From CAZDYP01 sp964509505 (GTDB lineage: Bacteria; Chloroflexota; Anaerolineae; JACRMK01), in the NCBI GenBank assembly GCA_964509505.1, contig CAZDYP010000008.1:1-56036 (forward strand): a DNA stretch of 56,036 bases, in the 5' to 3' direction. The notes under the pieces are model-generated. The model had not been told where the DNA came from, ran no database searches, and worked only from the letters and a program-made list of their open reading frames with translations. Below, in pieces: positions 8,611-17,484 of this stretch (position 1 is its first letter; each line of letters begins with the position of its first letter). The translations under genes were made by a program, and so were the position numbers.

Positions 8611-9324
8611 ATGCGTAATACTTGGATCATTTTGAAACGCGAACTCGCAGCTTATTTCGCTTCGCCGGTGGCGTATGCGGTAGGCGCGATGTTCTTGTTG
8701 CTCGCGGGCGTGTTCTTTGCGCTGCCGTTCTTCTTTGGCAGCCGCGAAGCGACGCTGCGTAGTTGGATGAACACTGTCACCGTGTTGTTGTTATTCATCG
8801 CGCCGATGCTGACAATGAAGCTCTTGGCAGAAGAGAAGCAAAGCGGCACGATTGAACTGTTGCTCACCTCGCCGTTGCGCGATTGGGAGATGGTGACGGG
8901 CAAGTTCTTGGCTGCGCTCACTTATTGGTTGGCGCTGCTCGTCGTCACGTTGATCTACCCGCTCATCCTGCAAATTTTCGGCAACCCTGATTGGATTCCG
9001 ATTGTGACGGGCTATCTCGCGCTCTTGCTCGTCGGCGGCGCGATGTTGGCGATTGGCGTGTTGAGCTCTGCCATCAGCCCAAATCAGATTACGGCGGTGA
9101 TGGTTGCGTTTGCGATTCTGCTCGTCTTCTACATCGCCGCCAATTTCCAAAATGTGTTTAGAGGCACGGTGGGCGATGTGGTTGCGTATCTGTCGCTGAC
9201 GACGCACATGGACGACTTGATGAAAGGCGTCATAGACAGCAGTCACCTCCTTTATTACCTGAGCGTCATCATCGGCAGTTTGTTCATTAGCACGCGCGTC
9301 ATCGAAACTCGGAGGTGGAGCTAA
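8611..9324 (+). CDS. ABC-2-type permease (GldF-like)
   Basis: A 237-residue integral membrane subunit of an ABC exporter. It begins with the ABC-2 signature region (IILKRELAAYFASPVAYAVG), has about six hydrophobic segments, and carries the LAEEKQSGTIELLLTSPLRDWEMVTGKF block typical of ABC-2/GldF permeases. GGAGG lies just upstream of the ATG at 8611. The stop codon overlaps the next start (TAATG), so the permease and GldG-like protein are translationally coupled. Confidence 0.88.
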   Translation: MRNTWIILKRELAAYFASPVAYAVGAMFLLLAGVFFALPFFFGSREATLRSWMNTVTVLLLFIAPMLTMKLLAEEKQSGTIELLLTSPLRDWEMVTGKFLAALTYWLALLVVTLIYPLILQIFGNPDWIPIVTGYLALLLVGGAMLAIGVLSSAISPNQITAVMVAFAILLVFYIAANFQNVFRGTVGDVVAYLSLTTHMDDLMKGVIDSSHLLYYLSVIIGSLFISTRVIETRRWS

Positions 9325-10871
9325 TGCAAGCAAAACTTGCGCCCTACGCGCCATACGTTTTCTGGGCAGGCGTCATGGTGCTAGCGCTGACGATAATCGT
9401 CGCCGTCGGCGGTGGACGCGGGCCCATCCAAACCGAATACATGGCGATAGGCGGCATCGTGCTGATTGCGCTAGGGGGGTTGATGAACCCTGCGGCAGTG
9501 CAACGACTCATAGGCACACGCACGGTGCGCTATGGCGGCAACGCCCTCATCATCACCGTCGCCTTCCTCGCAATTCTCGGTCTCGTCAATTATGTCGGCA
9601 CACGCCCACGCTTCAACTGGCGCCAAGATTTCACGGCGAATCAACAGTTCAGTTTGTCGCCGCAGACAATTCAAATTCTCACCACCCTAAAAGAGCCTGT
9701 AAAGGCGACGGCGTTTTTTTCCCTCGAAGCCTTTGGACGCCGCGAAGCCGAAGACCGTTTGCGCGAATACAAATTGCGTTCGCAAGGCAAATTCGATTAC
9801 GAGTTCGTGGATCCCATCGAGCGGCCCGATCTGGCGCGGCAACTCGGCGTCACACGCGACGGCGGCATCGTTTTCCAGCTCGGCAGCAAAAAACAAGAAG
9901 CCATCAGCACCAGCGAATCCGATTTTACGGGCGCGCTCATCAAGCTCACGACGGATAAGCCGCGCGCCGTGCATTTCATCACGGGACACAAAGAGCGCGA
10001 CATCGGCGACTTTAGCGAAAATGGTTATAGCACGCTAAGGCAATGGCTAGAGAAAGACAATTACACCGTCGCTACCTTGAACACCTTCCTAACCACGACC
10101 ATTCCCAGCACGGCAACGATGCTGATTCTGGCAAGTCCCACCATTACGCTGGCTGATGCGGAAATCGCGGCGCTGAATTGGTATCTGGATGGCGGGGGGC
10201 GCATGCTCATCCTGAGCGACCCGCTCGCACCCAACCCGTTGCCCGGCGTGTTGCAGAAGTGGGGCATCCAATTCAACAACGACGTAGCGGTGGAGCCAGG
10301 GCAAAACTACCAATCGCCGTTGGTGCCCGTGTTGGTGGACTATCCCTTCAGCGTGATCACACAGAAGCTCACCAACCGTCCAACGATCTTCCCGGTCACA
10401 CGCTCTATCAAACGCGGCGAAGGCGCGTCGCCTAACATCACCGCGCAAGCCATCGCGCAAACCACCGCGCTCGGTTGGGGCGAGACAAGCCTTGAGCCAT
10501 TGCAATTGCGCTTTGAAGAAGGCAAAGACCACAAGGGCCCCGTGGATTTGATGGTGACGGTGGAAGGCAATAGTGGCGCGCCTGGTATCACGACCACCGC
10601 CAAGACACGGCTCGTCGTCGTTGGCACGTCGCAGCTCGTTTCCAATAAATCTCTGCAAGACCCACGCATTGCCAACATTGACCTGTTTATGAACGCTATC
10701 AATTGGCTGGCTGAAGAAGAAGCGTTGATTTCGATTCGCCCCACACCCCCCGACACCCGTAGCGTCTTTATGACCGATGGGCAACTACGGCTCGTCGCGC
10801 TCATCACCATCCTCGTCATACCGGGCGTGACCTTGCTTACCGGCGTGGGCATTTGGTGGAGGAGGAGGTAG
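9324..10871 (+). CDS. GldG-like ABC-associated protein
   Basis: A 515-residue protein of the GldG/ABC-type uncharacterised transport family. It has two hydrophobic N-terminal segments (about 10-55 and 70-95), a large soluble part beginning RQDFTANQQFSLSPQT (the usual GldG phrase) and containing VHFITGHKERDI, and a C-terminal transmembrane helix (LRLVALITILVIPGVTLLTG) followed by WWRRR. In Bacteroidota homologues serve gliding and secretion; in other phyla the partner substrate is unknown. I start at ATG 9324, which overlaps the permease stop and follows GGAGGTGGAG. The frame is open for three more codons upstream. Confidence 0.88.
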   Translation: MQAKLAPYAPYVFWAGVMVLALTIIVAVGGGRGPIQTEYMAIGGIVLIALGGLMNPAAVQRLIGTRTVRYGGNALIITVAFLAILGLVNYVGTRPRFNWRQDFTANQQFSLSPQTIQILTTLKEPVKATAFFSLEAFGRREAEDRLREYKLRSQGKFDYEFVDPIERPDLARQLGVTRDGGIVFQLGSKKQEAISTSESDFTGALIKLTTDKPRAVHFITGHKERDIGDFSENGYSTLRQWLEKDNYTVATLNTFLTTTIPSTATMLILASPTITLADAEIAALNWYLDGGGRMLILSDPLAPNPLPGVLQKWGIQFNNDVAVEPGQNYQSPLVPVLVDYPFSVITQKLTNRPTIFPVTRSIKRGEGASPNITAQAIAQTTALGWGETSLEPLQLRFEEGKDHKGPVDLMVTVEGNSGAPGITTTAKTRLVVVGTSQLVSNKSLQDPRIANIDLFMNAINWLAEEEALISIRPTPPDTRSVFMTDGQLRLVALITILVIPGVTLLTGVGIWWRRR

Positions 10872-10900
10872 TCGCTCGTCACTAGCGACTAGCGACTAAA
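10871..10900 (+). repeat. Intergenic heptad tract, GCGACTA type
   Basis: Units GTCGCTC, GTCACTA, GCGACTA, GCGACTA fill the gap between the GldG-like and DUF4340 genes. Read cyclically the unit contains TAG. The same family fills the gap at 21448-21513. Confidence 0.8.
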
Positions 10901-10902
10901 CT

Positions 10903-11547
10903 ATGAAAGCGCGTAACACAGCCATCATGCTTTTGGTGTTGGGCGTACTGGCGGCACTGGTGTACTATGGGGAATATCTGCCCTCGCAAAATGTGACGCC
11001 CACGCCTGCGCCTAGCGCCACCATCAAAGTGCTGGACCTGAATCCCGAAGACATCATCGGCCTTCAAGTTAGCAGTGCGTTTTCGCGCACGGTCACTCGT
11101 TTCGACAACGGGGCGTGGCACATGGACGAACCGACGAAGGAGGAAGCTGACACCATGCGACTGAACAACCTCGTCAATCAATTCGCCAAACTGAACGCCA
11201 CGCGCGCGTTGACCGAAACGCCGACGAACCTCGCGCCGTTTGGTCTCGTCACAGGCACGCTCACCATCACGTTGCGCTTGAAGGACAATCGTCTGGAAAC
11301 GATTCGCTTTGGCGACATGCCCTTGCAAGGCGGCGTCTATTACGCGCAACGCGCGGGCGACGCCAGAGTTTATTTATTGACAGCGCTCACCTACAGCGGC
11401 GCAGAGCAATTGTTGACCACGCTGCCGAAGAAGCCAACGCCGACGCCCACTGCGCCGCCGCCGTTGCCGACTAACACACCTGCGCCAACGCCACTGCTCA
11501 CACCAACAACCGCGACGCCAGAAGCAACGCCCACACCGAAGCCGTAA
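10903..11547 (+). CDS. DUF4340 domain protein, membrane-anchored, with Pro/Thr-rich tail
   Basis: A 214-residue DUF4340-type protein that usually accompanies GldG-like proteins in this exporter group. Residues 1-22 form a signal anchor (TAIMLLVLGVLAALVYYG). A beta-rich domain follows (KVLDLNPEDIIGLQVS, ETIRFGDMPLQGGVYYAQ). The last 50 residues are a low-complexity stretch of Pro, Thr and Ala, probably an extended spacer outside the membrane. Full-length DUF4340 proteins elsewhere are often longer, so this is a short member. A strong hairpin terminator follows within 10 bp. Confidence 0.8.
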   Translation: MKARNTAIMLLVLGVLAALVYYGEYLPSQNVTPTPAPSATIKVLDLNPEDIIGLQVSSAFSRTVTRFDNGAWHMDEPTKEEADTMRLNNLVNQFAKLNATRALTETPTNLAPFGLVTGTLTITLRLKDNRLETIRFGDMPLQGGVYYAQRAGDARVYLLTALTYSGAEQLLTTLPKKPTPTPTAPPPLPTNTPAPTPLLTPTTATPEATPTPKP

Positions 11548-11552
11548 CAAAA

Positions 11553-11600
11553 CAAACCCGTTGCTACTATCCTGTGCAGTAGCAACGGGTTTGTCGTTCT
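11553..11600. terminator. Strong bidirectional terminator hairpin
   Basis: A perfect 16-bp stem (11553-11568 with 11578-11593) closes a 9-nt loop. On the minus strand it is followed by TTTTGTT, on the plus strand by a shorter T-poor stretch. It separates the plus-strand ABC operon from the convergent response-regulator gene and probably ends both. Confidence 0.8.
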
Positions 11601-11745
11601 ACCGATTTTTCGCGCCTGGCAAGAAAGTGTGCGCCCTCTTTTGCTCGTACGGGATTCCCTCCAGTCGCACAGCCCACACGCTGGGCAGTGGCTGTGATCA
11701 TCCACCGCGAGCATAGCACGATTGTTTAACCTGAGCGCGATTTTT

Positions 11746-12705
11746 TTATCTATATAGGCGTGGCAACACCCCTATCGCAATCTCGACCAACTTCGGATCC
11801 CATTGCACACCTGCCCCCTGCGCCAATGTTTGCAATGCCTCCACAAAACTTTTGCCTTTATGGTAAGGACGGTCTGTCGTCATCGCATCGAAGGCGTCAG
11901 CAATCGCCGTGATGCGCGCAAGCAAAGGGATACGCTCGCCTACCAACCCATCGGGATAGCCTTTGCCATCCCAGCGCTCGTGATGATTGCGGATGATACG
12001 CAGCGCTTCGCCCAACGATTGCAGCGACTTGGTAATGTCAATGCCAATCGCAGGATGTTGCTTCATGCGTCGCCACTCATCGTTGTTCAACGGACCAGTC
12101 TTGTGCAGAATCGTGTCAGGAATGCCAATCTTTCCAATGTCGTGCAGCATCGCGCCTTTGCGGAGCGCGTCCAACTCCCAATCAGACAAACCAAGCGTCT
12201 GACCGATGGCGAGTGAATATTGCGCGACGCGCTCCGTATGTTCCATCGTGTATGCGTCGCGCGCCTCCACCACGCGCGCCAGCATGAACAACACCTCTTC
12301 GGCGCGCTCCAATTCGCGCGTCAGAAAGCGCACGCGTAATTGCGCTCGCACGCGCGCCAACAGTTCGCTCACTTCCCACGGTTTCGGCAAAAAATCGGAG
12401 GCGCCTGCGTCAAGACCGCGCACCTTGTCCACATTCTCGCTTTGCGCCGTTACCAGAATCACCGGCAATAATTCCGTTTCGTGACGCGCTCTCAAGGTAT
12501 GCAGCACGGTCAGGCCATCCATGCGTGGCATCGAGACATCCAGCAACACCAAATCGGGCCGCTCTTCGGCAATCCGTTGCAGCGCCTCCACGCCATCCAC
12601 CGCGCTGCTGACATGATAGCCTTCGCGCTGCAAGACCTGTTGCACTAAGCGGCGATTGCTTTCCAAATCATCCACAATGAGGATGTGTGCCTTTTGGCGA
12701 ATCAT
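11746..12705 (-). CDS. Response regulator with HD-GYP phosphodiesterase domain
   Basis: A 319-residue cytoplasmic regulator that should hydrolyse cyclic di-GMP when switched by a histidine kinase. The receiver domain (about residues 5-120) keeps Asp12/Asp13, phosphoacceptor Asp56, Thr86 and Lys108. After a short coiled linker the HD-GYP domain shows HTERVAQYS, the catalytic HDIGK near residue 190, and RWDGKGYPDG, so it looks active. AGAGGA precedes the ATG. No kinase gene is adjacent. The gene convergently faces the ABC operon terminator. Cyclic di-GMP control of the nearby surface-glycan locus is possible but unproven. Confidence 0.92.
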   Translation of the reverse strand: MIRQKAHILIVDDLESNRRLVQQVLQREGYHVSSAVDGVEALQRIAEERPDLVLLDVSMPRMDGLTVLHTLRARHETELLPVILVTAQSENVDKVRGLDAGASDFLPKPWEVSELLARVRAQLRVRFLTRELERAEEVLFMLARVVEARDAYTMEHTERVAQYSLAIGQTLGLSDWELDALRKGAMLHDIGKIGIPDTILHKTGPLNNDEWRRMKQHPAIGIDITKSLQSLGEALRIIRNHHERWDGKGYPDGLVGERIPLLARITAIADAFDAMTTDRPYHKGKSFVEALQTLAQGAGVQWDPKLVEIAIGVLPRLYR

Positions 12706-12714
12706 GAGAATCCT

Positions 12715-13821
12715 CTAATCACGCAATAGACAAAACTCTACCGCCATCATCCCGCAAACCATCACGCGGGCAAAGGACAAGGGATGGGAGGTAGGCATTG
12801 GCTTGGACGCAGCGACCGCAGCAGCTTTCGTCGCCGTAGGTGTTGGCGCAATCATGCTTTGCGCTGCCGGTCGCGCCGGAGCTATGCCTTTCCATGCGCC
12901 TGCTAAAGCGCGCGTCAAATCAAGATATTGCGAGCCGTATGTGACGCTGGGCTCAATGTAGGTGTTCTCGACAAATTCGTTCCAGGAAGTAATGACCAGC
13001 CAGTCGGGATTTGTCGCCAGCGCGGCCGCCCAACTCTGGCGATACCATGCGCCGTTTTGACGGTCACGCCTGTAACGTCCTTGTCGTTCAAGTAAGCGCG
13101 TGTCGTCCCAACCCGGCATGACTGTGCCAACCCATTGTGCGCCTTTGGCGCGCACGCGCTGCGCCCATTGGCGCTGCGTCGCGGCAAGGTCGTTAGACCA
13201 CGCGATGTTGTAGAGATGATGCGCGTCGAACACGCCGAGATAGGACAAGTCCGTGCCTTCGGATACCCAGATAGCTGTGTGTTGGGGATCCACTTGTGCG
13301 CGTAGCCATTGCCATGTCGCCAATGCGCTCTGCCCAGGCAAACGCGGCACACTAGCTTGCCCCCAGAAAAACACGACCGGCTTGCCGTTCCAACGCAAGT
13401 ATGCCGGATGTTGCGCGTGTGAGCGGTACAACGCTTCCAACGCTTGTTTCACGTCAGCCGTTGCTTGAAAGAAAGGGCTATTCGTTTCAAATTCGACGGC
13501 GATTTTGAAATTTTGGGGTTGAGCCAAAGTTAGCAAAGTTTGTAAATTCGTCTCGGTTTGGTTGTTGGCGATCTGGGGCCCGTACCACGCCGAGACAAAG
13601 GCATCCACATGCGCGCTTTGGGCTTGCGCAATGTGGCGCACCATGGCAGCAGGTTGACTGGAGGCGTATGGGTCAAGCGGACGGTCATTGACGACTGGAT
13701 CATTCCAAATGTCCATGCCATACCAGGGATAATAGAAAACCAGCAGCAGCCGATTCGGTGCAGCGTATGTGAACGACACGTTTCCCAACAAGCACAACAA
13801 TGTGATGAGCAGTTTTTTCAT
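12715..13821 (-). CDS. Secreted GH99-like glycoside hydrolase-related protein
   Basis: From ATG 13821 the protein has 368 residues and opens with a clear signal peptide (MKKLLITLLCLLGNVSFTYA). The mature part resembles GH99/GH71-like proteins (endo-alpha-mannosidase-related). It shows FYYPWYG near the start, VDAFVSAWYG, PVVFFWGQAS, and the late ITSWNEFVENTYIEPS segment that carries the conserved carboxylates of the group. Such proteins are often encoded in polysaccharide loci. The tail is Ala/Thr/Pro-rich and ends with a short hydrophobic segment. The frame is open upstream to 14151, but that part is not protein-like and the signal peptide fixes the start. No ribosome site is evident. Confidence 0.72.
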   Translation of the reverse strand: MKKLLITLLCLLGNVSFTYAAPNRLLLVFYYPWYGMDIWNDPVVNDRPLDPYASSQPAAMVRHIAQAQSAHVDAFVSAWYGPQIANNQTETNLQTLLTLAQPQNFKIAVEFETNSPFFQATADVKQALEALYRSHAQHPAYLRWNGKPVVFFWGQASVPRLPGQSALATWQWLRAQVDPQHTAIWVSEGTDLSYLGVFDAHHLYNIAWSNDLAATQRQWAQRVRAKGAQWVGTVMPGWDDTRLLERQGRYRRDRQNGAWYRQSWAAALATNPDWLVITSWNEFVENTYIEPSVTYGSQYLDLTRALAGAWKGIAPARPAAQSMIAPTPTATKAAAVAASKPMPTSHPLSFARVMVCGMMAVEFCLLRD

Positions 13822-14007
13822 GACGATGACAAGCGATAATGCTAAGCAGACAAGCGGAACATGCAAAAGAGGTGTTGGCATGTGGCTGGAGCTGAAGTAA
13901 AATCGCCGCAGCCCCGAAACACGGGCATTATACGCGCGCCATTGATGCGCGCCAAATGATGCGCGCCCCACTTCACGCGACGGCGCGCCAGTAAACATAT
14001 TTCCCTC

Positions 14008-15297
14008 ATGCACATTGCGCTTATCACAGGCGAATTTCCGCCATTGCAAGGCGGTGTGGGCGACTACACGCGCGAGCTCGCGCGCGCGTTTGCGCGACGC
14101 GACCAGACCATCACCATCATCACCGACGGACGCGCAAAACCTAGTGAACAATCACCCGTAAGCAGCGAAGGGCTACCGCCGCTGCGCCATTCGCCATCCT
14201 GCGACTACGCTCAGGACAAGTTCACTATCCACTATACCTCCTTCGCTTCGTGGCGTTGCCTCCCGCACGTCGCTCAACTAGTGCGCGGCTGTGACCTTGT
14301 GCATATTCAATATCAAGCCGCCGCGTATGGCCTGACGCCGCCTATTCATCTCTTGCCCCGCTATCTGCATTGGCGCAACCGCCGCAGCAAAGTATATGTA
14401 ACTTTCCACGACCTCAAAGTGCCTTATTTATTTCCAAAAGCAGGCGCGTTACGTTGGCGCGCACTCACCTACCTCGCGCAATCATGTGATGGTGTAATCG
14501 TCACCAACCAAGAAGATCTCCATACCCTGACGCAAATCCCCACCTTCAAGGTTCAACGGTCAATGTTCAATGGTCAAGCTGCAACTCCCAATCGCCAACA
14601 GCGAGGCGGCGCTTTAGCATTCCCAATGACCTTGATTCCCATTGGCAGCAACATTGACGCGCAAGCGCTGACAACGATTGAGCGTCATGCAGTACGCTTG
14701 AGTTGGGGCGCGCAAGCTGATGAAGCGCTGCTGTGCTACTTTGGCTTTTTGAATGCCAGCAAAGGCGGCGAAACCCTCATCAAAGTTTTGGCGAAGGTGC
14801 GAGGCGCGGGGTATAATGCCCGCTTGCTGATGGTGGGCGGAGAGATCGGCGCGAGCGATGCAACCAACCGGGCGTATGCGGAACGGGTGAAGGCGCTCAT
14901 CCGCGAGCTAGGCGTGGCTGAGTCCATCATCTGGACTGGCTATCAGTCACCCCCCAGCGTCTCGGCATTGTGGCGCGCCAGTGACATAGCTTTGTTGCCT
15001 TATGCGGATGGGGCATCACTACGACGGGGAACGCTTATGGCGGCGCTGGCTCATGCCATGCCCATCGTCTCGACGACACCGCGCGTATCGGTACCGCAAT
15101 TGTGCCACGGCGAAAACATTTTGCTCGCGCCGCCTGACGATGTGGACGCACTCGCAGCGCAAGTAATCCAGCTCATCACAACGTCCACCTTACGAGAACG
15201 TCTCGCGCGAGGCGCGACGCAGCTATCGGCGGAGTTTGCGTGGCCACGCATCGCCGACAAACACCTAGAGTTTTATCGCGCCGTGGGCAAGCAGTGA
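14008..15297 (+). CDS. Glycosyltransferase family 4 (GT-B fold)
   Basis: A 429-residue cytoplasmic glycosyltransferase of the GT4 type, first gene of the plus-strand glycan locus. It has the usual N-terminal ITGEFPPLQGGVGDYTREL, a mid-protein VTNQEDL before the hinge, and a C-terminal donor-binding domain with SIIWTGYQ, LLPYADGASLRRGTLMAALAHAMPIV and a late Ala-rich helix. The E-x7-E-type donor motif is replaced by this YADGASLRRG version, common in Chloroflexota. Two repeat insertions interrupt it: an imperfect-palindrome element at 14186-14222, and a heptad tract plus GCTAAAGC element at 14548-14619, which is at the hinge between the two domains. No ribosome site is obvious. Confidence 0.88.
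   Translation: MHIALITGEFPPLQGGVGDYTRELARAFARRDQTITIITDGRAKPSEQSPVSSEGLPPLRHSPSCDYAQDKFTIHYTSFASWRCLPHVAQLVRGCDLVHIQYQAAAYGLTPPIHLLPRYLHWRNRRSKVYVTFHDLKVPYLFPKAGALRWRALTYLAQSCDGVIVTNQEDLHTLTQIPTFKVQRSMFNGQAATPNRQQRGGALAFPMTLIPIGSNIDAQALTTIERHAVRLSWGAQADEALLCYFGFLNASKGGETLIKVLAKVRGAGYNARLLMVGGEIGASDATNRAYAERVKALIRELGVAESIIWTGYQSPPSVSALWRASDIALLPYADGASLRRGTLMAALAHAMPIVSTTPRVSVPQLCHGENILLAPPDDVDALAAQVIQLITTSTLRERLARGATQLSAEFAWPRIADKHLEFYRAVGKQ
14186..14222 (+). repeat. Imperfect-palindrome interspersed element with flanking heptads
   Basis: One copy of the element CATCCT-GCGACTACGCTC-AGGACAAG sits behind GCCATTC units inside the GT4 gene and encodes HSPSCDYAQDKF. Close copies lie at 31056-31117 and 31238-31353, and an inverted one at 40802-40860. 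Confidence 0.75.
14548..14619 (+). repeat. Heptad tract followed by inverted GCTAAAGC element
   Basis: Units AAGGTTC, AACGGTC, AATGTTC, AATGGTC (14548-14578) are followed at 14599-14619 by the reverse complement of the GCTAAAGCGCCGC element. The pair encodes a linker in the GT4 protein (FKVQRSMFNGQ, then QQRGGALAF). Confidence 0.7.
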
Positions 15298-15350
15298 ATC
15301 GTGAACAGTGACCGCTCGCAATTCGCAACTCATCATTCGCAGTTCGCTTT
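15294..15350 (+). repeat. Heptad tract spanning a gene junction and start codon
   Basis: Units GTGAATC, GTGAACA, GTGACCG, CTCGCAA, TTCGCAA, CTCATCA, TTCGCAG, TTCGCTT run from the GT4 stop into the first 16 codons of the next gene. The GTG start codon of that gene is part of a unit. Confidence 0.75.
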
Positions 15351-17484
15351 CATCATCGTCGCTTATCTCGCCCTAGCCGTTTATTACTCGGTCACAACAC
15401 CCATCTTTGAAGCGCCCGACGAAGCGCAACATTTTTTCGTCGTCCGCGAAATCGTCGAACAGGGTCATTTGCCCGTGCAACGCGTGGGTGAGCTGGCTCG
15501 CTGGGAACAGGAAGGCAGCCAGCCGCCTCTCTACTATGTGCTGGGCGCGGCATTGACCTTCTGGACAGACGCAAGCGATTGGCGCGACTTCAGCGAAACG
15601 AATCCCTATGCGGCGCAAGGCGACCCGCAAGCGCTGGGCAACAAGAACGTCTATCTGCACAGCCCACGCGAAAATTTTCCATGGCGCGGGACATCCTTAG
15701 CCGTACACATCCTGCGAATCGTCTCGGTGTTATGTGGCGCGGCGAGTATCTTCGTTACCTATTGGTTAGCGCGCACACTCTTTAACAATCACACCTTAGC
15801 GTTAGGCGCGGCAGCTCTTCATGCCAGTCTGCCGCAATTTTTGTTTATCAGCTCGGCGGTGAACAACGATGCGCTGGCAACTTTGTTGTGTGGCGCGGCA
15901 GTGTGGCAGGCAGTTCACATCGCCAAAGGCGTTCACACCTGGCGGCATTATGCGTTGCTGGGGCTGCTGGTCGGTCTTGCCGCGCTCACCAAACTAAGTG
16001 GTGTGGCGATGAGCGTTGTCGCAGTCTGGGCACTCATCCTTGCAGCTCAAAAAAGCCGACGACTCCACGCTCCACGCTCCACGCTCCACGCGCTCGCCAT
16101 CGTTGCGCTGGTTGCCTTCATCGTCGCTGGATGGTGGTATACGCGCAATTGGTTCTTGTATGGCGACGTGACGGGACTCAATCGCATGTTGGCGATTGTC
16201 GGCACGCGCAATCCGCCACCCGACTTATGGCAATTGCTCGATGAGCTCGAAGGGTTGCGCTTGTCGTTTTGGGGTGTGTTCGGTTGGTTCGACATCTTGT
16301 TGCCAACGGAGTTGTATTTCTTTTATGATGCGCTGGCAAGCCTCGCATTGCTCGGCGTGTGCATCCGCTTCAGTCGTTTTGTCAGCACACCAACGACGCT
16401 TGTGGCGTTGGTTTTTCACCCAGCGACATTGTTGCTATTAACCAGTGGCGTCGTCTTGCTTGGCGTCTTGCGTTGGGGCATGTTGACGCCGGGCTTGCAA
16501 GGGCGCTTGCTCTTTCCCGCACTCTCATCAGTTGCAGTGTTGTTGGGCGCAGGGCTATGGCAACTTGGTCAGCTGCTCAAGTTGCCCAATGTAACGTGGC
16601 CCGTGTTTGCCCTGCTCTGCTTGAGCGCAGGGCTGATACCATCACAAGTCATCGCGCCCGCTTATGCGAAACCGCTCATCAGCGCTGACCGCGCCATGCC
16701 AACGCTCGTGCGGTTCGGCGAATTAGAGCCCATTGAGCTCCTAACAGTCGAGACGCCAAGCCATGCCTTGAGTGCTGAATTGCCCATCACGCTGACTTGG
16801 CGCACCCGTCAAACCTTGACGCGCAACTACACGCTCTACATCAAAGCGTTTGGCGAAAACAACGAGCTCATCGCCGCCACGGACACATATCCGGGCTTCG
16901 GCATGTTTCAGACGGCGCTCTGGCAGCCCAACCAACTCATCGTAGATCGTTATCGCTTGCGCGTGCGCCCTGCAACGCATCTGCCCGTGCTTGCTCAAGT
17001 CGTCGTCGGGTTTTACGAAAAAGACGGCCCCGCCTTGCCGCCGTTCAATCGGGAAGGACAGCGCATCGTGCGTCCTGTCGTCGCACGTGTGAAGGTATCG
17101 TCTGCTCAACCCGTGACCTATCAGCCGCATCAATCTATGGACGCGAACTTCGCCAACCAAATCACGTTGCGTGGCTATGAGCTAAACACGACAGGCATTA
17201 CCTTGTATTGGCAAGCACAGCAAGCGTTGAACGATGATTACACGGTCTTCATTCATGCGTTGGATCAAGCCGGTCAGCTCATCGCGCAACGCGACGCGCA
17301 ACCACGCAACGGCGCGTATCCTACGTCGGCGTGGGAGCCGCATGAAATTGTGAAAGATGACCATGCGCTGACTTGGCCGCCGCACACAGCGCGTCTGGTC
17401 ATCGGGTTGTATTTAGCAGCAACAGCTACGCGCTTGCCCCTGATCGGCACAACCGATCAAGGGGTCGTAATACGGATTAAATGA
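15301..17484 (+). CDS. DUF2142-type membrane glycosyltransferase-like protein with two C-terminal modules
   Basis: A 727-residue polytopic protein of the DUF2142/GT-C type, which should transfer sugars from lipid carriers on the outer face of the membrane. After the first helix comes the conserved acidic loop TPIFEAPDEAQHF (Asp40-Glu41), then QPPLYYVLGA and NNDALATL, hallmarks of the family. About ten hydrophobic segments reach residue 460. The rest holds two copies of the module shared along this locus (about 470-600 and 610-727); the second reads DYTVFIHALD...NGAYPTSAW...LVIGLY. Start is GTG 15301 within a heptad tract; an internal tract is at 16063-16095. The stop overlaps the next ATG by four bases. 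Confidence 0.8.
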   Translation: MNSDRSQFATHHSQFAFIIVAYLALAVYYSVTTPIFEAPDEAQHFFVVREIVEQGHLPVQRVGELARWEQEGSQPPLYYVLGAALTFWTDASDWRDFSETNPYAAQGDPQALGNKNVYLHSPRENFPWRGTSLAVHILRIVSVLCGAASIFVTYWLARTLFNNHTLALGAAALHASLPQFLFISSAVNNDALATLLCGAAVWQAVHIAKGVHTWRHYALLGLLVGLAALTKLSGVAMSVVAVWALILAAQKSRRLHAPRSTLHALAIVALVAFIVAGWWYTRNWFLYGDVTGLNRMLAIVGTRNPPPDLWQLLDELEGLRLSFWGVFGWFDILLPTELYFFYDALASLALLGVCIRFSRFVSTPTTLVALVFHPATLLLLTSGVVLLGVLRWGMLTPGLQGRLLFPALSSVAVLLGAGLWQLGQLLKLPNVTWPVFALLCLSAGLIPSQVIAPAYAKPLISADRAMPTLVRFGELEPIELLTVETPSHALSAELPITLTWRTRQTLTRNYTLYIKAFGENNELIAATDTYPGFGMFQTALWQPNQLIVDRYRLRVRPATHLPVLAQVVVGFYEKDGPALPPFNREGQRIVRPVVARVKVSSAQPVTYQPHQSMDANFANQITLRGYELNTTGITLYWQAQQALNDDYTVFIHALDQAGQLIAQRDAQPRNGAYPTSAWEPHEIVKDDHALTWPPHTARLVIGLYLAATATRLPLIGTTDQGVVIRIK
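16063..16095 (+). repeat. GCTCCAC heptad tract inside a CDS
   Basis: Four nearly perfect tandem units of GCTCCAC encode a loop between two membrane helices (RRLHAPRSTLHAL). Confidence 0.8.

Noticed and set aside
13822..14151. A 110-residue N-terminal extension of the GH99-like protein
   Set aside because: The extension is not protein-like, overlaps the divergent GT4 start, and would bury the clear signal peptide at 13821.
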